The position numbers were made by a program, and so were the translations under genes. Shown here piece by piece: positions 6,845 to 10,874 of a DNA stretch of 10,874 nucleotides. The stretch's first letter is position 1. Every line of letters starts with the position of its first letter. Origin of the DNA: JAKSCF01 sp028279945 (lineage in GTDB: Bacteria; Bacillota; Clostridia; Peptostreptococcales; JAAYPU01); contig JANQMT010000079.1 in NCBI GenBank assembly GCA_028279945.1, positions 1-10,874 on the forward strand. Direction: 5' to 3'. The notes under the pieces were generated by a model. It saw nothing but the letters and a program-made list of their open reading frames with translations. It made no database searches and was not told where the DNA came from.

Positions 6845-8587
6845 ATGACTAAACAAATTGATACGGTAACCGTTGAAGTAGTCCGCAACTTGTTAATGTC
6901 AATTGCAGAGGAAACTTACGGCATTATTATCAGAAGTGCATATTCTACAAATATGAAAGAACGTCGTGATGTATGTACTGCCGTAATAGATCCGGATGGT
7001 AATTCTGTTGCCCAAGTAGAAAGTCTTGCAACATTACTTGGATCTATGCTGAGCGTAGTGCCTAATATATATGAGAAATTTGGAAAAGAAAACATAAAAC
7101 CAGGAGATATGTTTATTGCAAATGATCCATATCATGGGGGAGGCAATCATCTTCCAGACATTGTAATTGCTGCACCGGCTTTTGCAGGAGATAAGCTGAT
7201 CGGATGGATAGCCAATATTGCCCATCATTCGGATATTGGAGGCAAAGTACCTGGATCTACTTCCGGTGATGCCGATAGTCTTTTTCAGGAAGGCATTCGT
7301 ATTCCGGTCATACGTATTAGGGAAAACAATGAGTTGATACCTAGTGTGATGGATTTGCTTTTAGTTAACACTCGTGTTCCCCAAGAACGAGAGGGTGATC
7401 TTACAGCGCAAATATCTGCAAACCTGATAGGGATTCAAAGAATCAAAGACGCTTATGATCGTTACAATGATGTTCTAATTGAATGTATGAAAGAGTTGAT
7501 TGCATACTCAGAACGTCGTGTACGGGCTGTTGTTGCCAAGCTTCCGGATGGAGCATATGGTTATGAAGATTATGTGGATGGCTGTGGTGAAAAGTATCCG
7601 GAGCCTTTGCCTATCAAAGTTAAGGTTACGATTAAGGATGATGATTTGACATTGGATTTCACCGGGTCAGCCTGCCAGATTGAAGCGCCCATAAATGTTC
7701 CATGGCCATGTACAAAAGCAGGTGCTTTTTTTGCGGTGAAGGCCATGCTTGGTCAGGATATCCCTGCAAATGAGGGGATTAATAATGCCATTAAGATTAT
7801 TGCGCCCAAAGGATGTATCCTAAACCCTAAGGAACCGGCGCCAATAGGTGCCCAGATTGATTGCTTGCAGCGTGTTCCGGATGCTATTTTTGGAGCACTA
7901 GCACCTATTTTACCTAATGAAGTGACTACTGCCGGAAATGGTGCATGCACAACAACGATTTTTGCCGGTAAGGGAGAAATTGGGACTGACAGCGTATTTA
8001 TATTTCATGAAGTTATTGCAGGTGGGGGCGGTGCGTCCCGTAATTATGACGGTTTGTCCGGCGTACAGGTTAATATGACCAATACTTCTAACATGCCCAT
8101 TGAAGCCACAGAAATGGAATTCACCAAAATTCTCGTGCGTAAATATGAAATCAAAAAAGATTCAGGCGGCGCAGGTGAGAATCGAGGAGGTCTTGGCATT
8201 GAGCGAGAAATTGAAGTGCTTCAGGACAACATTCTGTATACAGGGCTTGGCGATCGACACAAATTTAGTCCGTGGGGATTAGAAGGCGGACTGGAAGGCG
8301 GCACCGGTTTTTTTGGGAGAATAGCAAAAGAAGATGGAAGTATAACCAGAATGGGGCACAAGACATCCAGCTTACCCCTTAAGAAAGGGGATATTATCAG
8401 GGTTATAACGCCTGGTGCAGGTGGGTATGGTGATCCTAAAAAACGACCGGCAGAAAAAGTGCTTAATGATGTGATTCAAAACAAAGTATCGTTGGAAAAG
8501 GCAAAAGAACTTTATGGTGTTGTAATCTGTAGGTCGAAAGAAAGTGATTATTTCATTGATGAAGAAAAGACTGCAGCTTTAAGATAA
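6845..8587 (+). CDS. hyuB: Hydantoinase/oxoprolinase subunit B (HyuB family)
   Basis: This is the 580-residue partner of HyuA, thought to carry the ring-opening or carbonyl-transforming step on the activated substrate. HyuB hallmarks seen are SAYSTNMKERRD (31-42), the GDMFIANDPYHGGGNHLPD block (87-105), NIAHHSDIGGKVPGS (124-138), and a C-terminal glycine-rich region with GAGENRGGLGIEREI, LYTGLGDRHKFSPWGLEGG and TPGAGGYGDP. The His and Asp residues in the second and third motifs are conserved family residues in the metal-site region of related carboxylases. ATG 6845 is supported by AGAGGTG at 6831-6837. The start lies one base after the hyuA stop, so the subunits are coupled and presumably made in equal amounts. 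Length is normal and no lesion is seen. Confidence 0.93.
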   Translation: MTKQIDTVTVEVVRNLLMSIAEETYGIIIRSAYSTNMKERRDVCTAVIDPDGNSVAQVESLATLLGSMLSVVPNIYEKFGKENIKPGDMFIANDPYHGGGNHLPDIVIAAPAFAGDKLIGWIANIAHHSDIGGKVPGSTSGDADSLFQEGIRIPVIRIRENNELIPSVMDLLLVNTRVPQEREGDLTAQISANLIGIQRIKDAYDRYNDVLIECMKELIAYSERRVRAVVAKLPDGAYGYEDYVDGCGEKYPEPLPIKVKVTIKDDDLTLDFTGSACQIEAPINVPWPCTKAGAFFAVKAMLGQDIPANEGINNAIKIIAPKGCILNPKEPAPIGAQIDCLQRVPDAIFGALAPILPNEVTTAGNGACTTTIFAGKGEIGTDSVFIFHEVIAGGGGASRNYDGLSGVQVNMTNTSNMPIEATEMEFTKILVRKYEIKKDSGGAGENRGGLGIEREIEVLQDNILYTGLGDRHKFSPWGLEGGLEGGTGFFGRIAKEDGSITRMGHKTSSLPLKKGDIIRVITPGAGGYGDPKKRPAEKVLNDVIQNKVSLEKAKELYGVVICRSKESDYFIDEEKTAALR

Positions 8588-8613
8588 TTAAGAAAGAGAA
8601 AGGAAAGGGAATT

Positions 8614-9615
8614 ATGATAGGTGGTATGAATAAGGTAATAGATACCGTTGATGAAATTAAAAAGATAATGGATAAACGAGGAGGACTTAAAAATGTGAGT
8701 TTTGTTGCTTGTGGAGGCTCTTTTGCATCATCGTATCCTGCGCGGTACATGATGAATGCAGAGAGCACGACTTTATATATTGCAGGCTATAACAGCAATG
8801 AATTTGTTTATGCTACTCCAAAAAACATTGATCAAAACTCCTTAGTAGTCTGCACGTCTACTAAGGCTACTCCAGAAACCGTTGAAGCGTTAAAAGTTGC
8901 AAAAAAGGCTGGCGCAGTTACAATCGGACTTACCGGCTATGAAGATTCTCTTACTGCTCAAAATGCGGATTATGCAATCATCTATTATAATAAGGATGAA
9001 TGGTATGATGATCCATCACTGGTTCATCAAAATAGCCAGGGTACCGCACTTAAGCTTGGATTTGAAATTCTGAAAGTTTTCGAAGGATATAAAGGATATA
9101 ACAAAGCGATAAACGCATTTGAACAACTATCTGAAGTTTATGGCGCAGCTTACGAAAATGTAAAACCTCATGCAACAAAATTTGGAATGACTTATAAAGA
9201 TGATAAAGTGTGGAATGTAATAGCAAGTGGTACTGCCTGGGAATGTGCATATGCAGATGCATTTTGCTTTTTTCAAGAAATGCAGACGGTTCACTGTGTA
9301 CCAATTCACTCAGGGGAGTATTTCCATGGGGCTTTTGAAACAACGGATAAGGATCTTGCGATTCTCCTTATAAAGAGTGTGGGACGTACACGTCACCTGG
9401 ATGAGCGAGTAGAACGTTTTCTAGATCAGTTTGGAGGTCATCACTATGTGATTGATGCCCAAGAACTGGGACTCGAAAAGTTGGATTCGGAAGTAGCAGA
9501 ATATTTTAATGCGTTACTAATCCATCCAATTACTAAGCAATTCATTACAGCGATGGCAGATATCAGGATGCACCCCATGAGTTATCGCCGATATATGTGG
9601 AAGTTTAACTATTAG
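8614..9615 (+). CDS. frlB: SIS-domain deglycase, fructoselysine-6-phosphate deglycase (FrlB)-like
   Basis: This is a 333-residue protein with two sugar isomerase (SIS) domains, roughly 10-155 and 185-320. FrlB/FraB enzymes cleave phosphorylated Amadori compounds to glucose 6-phosphate and a free amino acid. The N-domain has FVACGGSFAS (30-39) and the phosphosugar-binding CTSTKATPETVEAL (80-93). The second domain has FFQEMQTVH and IHSGEYFHGAFE (231-242). Glu222 and His238 have the same spacing as the catalytic Glu/His pair reported for the fructose-asparagine deglycase FraB (16 residues). The C-terminal HPMSYRRYMWKFNY resembles the FrlB ending. The start follows hyuB by 26 bases with GGAAAGGGA ahead of it, so it is probably cotranscribed with hyuAB. 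A GlmS-like aminotransferase is excluded because there is no glutaminase domain. The amine part of the substrate is unknown. Confidence 0.87.
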   Translation: MIGGMNKVIDTVDEIKKIMDKRGGLKNVSFVACGGSFASSYPARYMMNAESTTLYIAGYNSNEFVYATPKNIDQNSLVVCTSTKATPETVEALKVAKKAGAVTIGLTGYEDSLTAQNADYAIIYYNKDEWYDDPSLVHQNSQGTALKLGFEILKVFEGYKGYNKAINAFEQLSEVYGAAYENVKPHATKFGMTYKDDKVWNVIASGTAWECAYADAFCFFQEMQTVHCVPIHSGEYFHGAFETTDKDLAILLIKSVGRTRHLDERVERFLDQFGGHHYVIDAQELGLEKLDSEVAEYFNALLIHPITKQFITAMADIRMHPMSYRRYMWKFNY

Positions 9616-9638
9616 TTGGATTATTGAGTACACACCAG

Positions 9639-9670
9639 AGCTGTTGTATAATGATACAGCAGCTTTTTTT
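9639..9670 (+). terminator. Rho-independent terminator after the deglycase
   Basis: AGCTGTTGTAT (9639-9649) pairs with ATACAGCAGCT (9654-9664), with one T-G pair and an AATG loop, followed by seven T (9664-9670). It closes the hyuA-hyuB-deglycase operon 23 bases after the stop. Confidence 0.92.
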
Positions 9671-9720
9671 GATTTTTTGAAAATTAATTCATGAATTGAG
9701 CAAACTATATATTGCGGGGG

Positions 9721-9756
9721 ATATCATATATTGTATTAATAATATATATATGATAT
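9721..9756 (+). promoter_or_regulatory. Long inverted repeat, probable autoregulatory operator
   Basis: The 11-bp arms ATATCATATAT (9721-9731) and ATATATGATAT (9746-9756) are perfect inverted copies around a 14-bp centre. They flank and overlap the probable promoter of the GntR-type gene, fitting dimer binding and self-repression. The region is very AT-rich, so chance dyads are more likely than usual. The word ATCATATA (9723-9730) also occurs upstream of hyuA at 4718-4725. Confidence 0.55.
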
Positions 9757-9759
9757 TAT
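9731..9759 (+). promoter_or_regulatory. Probable promoter of the GntR-family gene
   Basis: TTGTAT (9731-9736) and TATTAT (9754-9759) are separated by 17 bp. The -10 box covers the ATG at 9758, which argues against the longest in-frame start and leaves a leader of about 60 bases before TTG 9824. Confidence 0.55.
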
Positions 9760-9809
9760 GATGTTTAAGGTTGTTAATATCTGCCTGTTTGAAAAAAGGA
9801 AATGTTATT

Positions 9810-9815
9810 GGAGGG
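9810..9815 (+). promoter_or_regulatory. Ribosome binding site fixing the TTG start of the regulator
   Basis: GGAGGG lies eight bases ahead of TTG 9824. The codons before it encode a segment rich in Lys, Cys and Phe that does not look like the N-terminus of this family. Confidence 0.7.
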
Positions 9816-9823
9816 TCAAGTTT

Positions 9824-10540
9824 TTGTTAGATTATGATAGTATAGTTCCGCTTTACGAACAAATTGCAGTGAAGATTAAAGAAGATATTGAGAAAGGAAT
9901 TTTGGGTGCTCAAAAACGTCTGCCTACAGAAGGGCAGTTGGCAGAACAATATAATGTAAGCCGAATTACCATTCGCCGTGCAATATCTGAACTGGTTGAG
10001 CAGGGATTGGTAAACAGAAAGCAAGGAAAAGGAACATTTATTTGTGTGCCTAAGATGCATAAAGATTTTAAACGTCCAGGCATCGGTTTTACTGAGATGT
10101 GTGAGGAAAATGGCAAAAAGGCCAGTTCTAGAGTATTGGAAGCTGGAATGGTTGTTCCCAATGATCCACAAACGATTGAGTGGTTGGGACTAAAAAAGGG
10201 AGAAGAAGCATTACGTATCCTTCGGGTTCGTTTGGCAGACGATGTACCTTGTATTTTAGAAGAAAACTTTTTCCCTAAAAAGTACAGTTATTTATTAAAT
10301 ATAGATTTGAATGGTTCAATATATCAATATCTTCGAGAAGAGAAAAATATCGGAATTGTAGCTGGAGAATTAATCTTGCATATCGTTCGTGCAGATCAGA
10401 AAATTGCTCATTTGTTAGAAAAACCTCGGAATACCCCTTTGCTTAAGATTACTGGTCGGACGTTCTGTTCAAATGGCGAAATTTTGCATATGTCAACAAC
10501 CATTGGATATGGAGAAGATTTTGACTATATTATTCGATAA
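9824..10540 (+). CDS. GntR/HutC-family transcriptional regulator
   Basis: This is a 238-residue repressor-type protein. The N-terminal winged helix-turn-helix (about 8-75) is typical GntR: PLYEQIAVKIKEDIEKGIL, then LPTEGQLAEQYNVSRITIRRAISELVEQGLV and the wing KQGKGTFI. The C-terminal UTRA effector domain (about 95-238) shows LRILRVRLADDVPCILEENFFP and the closing GRTFCSNGEILHMSTTIGYGEDFDYII, placing it in the HutC subfamily. UTRA domains bind small metabolites, often phosphosugars, amino acids or glycated intermediates; FrlR of fructoselysine operons belongs to the same subfamily. The TTG start at 9824 is preferred over upstream ATGs at 9758 and 9761, which lie in the promoter. It has its own promoter and terminators on both sides, and is expected to control the neighbouring catabolic genes, with the phosphorylated glycated substrate as a likely inducer. 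Confidence 0.9.
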   Translation: MLDYDSIVPLYEQIAVKIKEDIEKGILGAQKRLPTEGQLAEQYNVSRITIRRAISELVEQGLVNRKQGKGTFICVPKMHKDFKRPGIGFTEMCEENGKKASSRVLEAGMVVPNDPQTIEWLGLKKGEEALRILRVRLADDVPCILEENFFPKKYSYLLNIDLNGSIYQYLREEKNIGIVAGELILHIVRADQKIAHLLEKPRNTPLLKITGRTFCSNGEILHMSTTIGYGEDFDYIIR

Positions 10541-10571
10541 CATAAATCATAAGTAATGGTAAAAGGATACG

Positions 10572-10600
10572 AAAGGGAGTCGAAAAGATTCTCTTTTTTT
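10572..10600 (+). terminator. Rho-independent terminator after the regulator
   Basis: AAAGGGAGTC (10572-10581) pairs with GATTCTCTTT (10587-10596), including two G-T pairs, around a GAAAA loop, and a run of seven T ends at 10600. It insulates the regulator from the downstream gene. Confidence 0.85.
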
Positions 10601-10630
10601 ATTTCATAGAGAAATTTGTGAAACCCAAAT

Positions 10631-10659
10631 TTGACACTTTCAACCCAATATCCTAAAAT
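10631..10659 (+). promoter_or_regulatory. Sigma-A-type promoter for the radical SAM gene
   Basis: A perfect TTGACA (10631-10636) is followed after 17 bp by TAAAAT (10654-10659). It lies about 30 bases after the previous terminator and about 40 bases before ATG 10698, so the downstream gene is an independent unit. Confidence 0.8.
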
Positions 10660-10697
10660 GAACATAAATCAAATTCAAATGCTAGGAGCTAATAAAA

Positions 10698-10874
10698 ATG
10701 ATTCAAGAGGTACAAGCCAAAAGCATTCTCAATAAAAACAAACACCCTTCCGGCTGGTTTGGTATGGAGTATGGTATGAACATCTATAGAGGCTGCCAAT
10801 ACCAATGTATTTACTGCGATTCCAGAAGTGAATGCTATAGAATAGAAAATTTTGATGATATTATCGTCAAAGTC
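10698..10874 (+). CDS. Radical SAM protein, 3'-truncated
   Basis: The first 59 residues of a protein cut by the window end. GCQYQCIYCD (32-41) supplies Cys33, Cys37 and Cys40 in the CX3CX2C pattern that binds the [4Fe-4S] cluster of radical S-adenosylmethionine enzymes. The preceding YGMNIYRGC segment and the aromatic residue inside the motif resemble SPL-type (spore photoproduct lyase-related) radical SAM proteins, which often carry the motif near the N-terminus. AGGAG at 10684-10688 lies nine bases ahead of ATG 10698. With its own strong promoter and a terminator upstream it is probably not part of the glycated-substrate locus. The exact subfamily cannot be settled from this fragment. Confidence 0.85.
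   Translation, partial: MIQEVQAKSILNKNKHPSGWFGMEYGMNIYRGCQYQCIYCDSRSECYRIENFDDIIVKV

Noticed and set aside
8100..8282. Second open frame on the + strand inside hyuB
   Set aside because: It is an out-of-frame overlap with a well-conserved region of hyuB and has no motif of its own.
9758..9823. ATG 9758 or 9761 as start of the GntR-type regulator
   Set aside because: They lie in the probable -10 box, have no ribosome binding site, and add an atypical 22-residue leader; TTG 9824 has GGAGGG at good spacing.
9827..10171. Minus-strand open frame of 114 codons inside the regulator
   Set aside because: The product is Ser/Phe/Cys-rich without recognisable motifs and is fully antisense to a clear GntR-family gene.
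10612..10633. Repeated AAATTTG words ahead of the radical SAM promoter
   Set aside because: They are short, AT-rich and overlap the -35 region without clear symmetry between copies; chance is sufficient.
1..10874. CRISPR arrays, tRNA or rRNA genes, insertion sequences
   Set aside because: No spaced repeats, clover-leaf or rRNA-like segments, transposase genes or terminal repeats were seen.

Overview
The window is AT-rich bacterial DNA with strong GGAGG-type ribosome binding sites, occasional TTG start codons, hairpin plus poly-T terminators and TTGACA-type promoters. Together with the protein families this points to a Gram-positive anaerobe of the Clostridia (Bacillota); that placement is an inference. 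All recognisable genes lie on the + strand.

Layout: (1) 1-2794 is a TRAP transporter: the end of the small permease DctQ (cut by the window edge), the large permease DctM and a lipoprotein-type substrate-binding protein DctP. (2) 2795-2919 is an intergenic hairpin and T-tract. (3) 2920-4658 holds a PfkB-type kinase resembling fructoselysine 6-kinase FrlD, and an overlapping sugar epimerase resembling FrlC. (4) 4659-4767 is a promoter region with a perfect 20-bp palindrome. (5) 4768-9615 holds hydantoinase/oxoprolinase subunits HyuA and HyuB, followed after 26 bases by a SIS-domain deglycase resembling FrlB, then a terminator. (6) 9731-10600 is a GntR/HutC-family regulator whose probable promoter lies in a long inverted repeat, ended by its own terminator. 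(7) 10631 to the end is a promoter and the start of a radical SAM gene, probably unrelated.

Read together, this looks like a catabolic island for a glycated nitrogen compound. The TRAP system would import it, FrlD would phosphorylate the sugar, FrlC would correct a sugar epimer, and the SIS deglycase would release a hexose 6-phosphate and a free amine or amino acid. The unusual part is an ATP-dependent ring-opening enzyme pair (HyuAB) inserted between the epimerase and the deglycase. Standard fructoselysine and fructose-asparagine loci do not have it. This suggests that the natural substrate carries a lactam or imidazolidinone-type ring, for example an N-glycated pyroglutamate (cyclised fructosyl-glutamine) or a hydantoin/imidazolone-type glycation product. 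The enzyme families are well supported; the substrate is a hypothesis.
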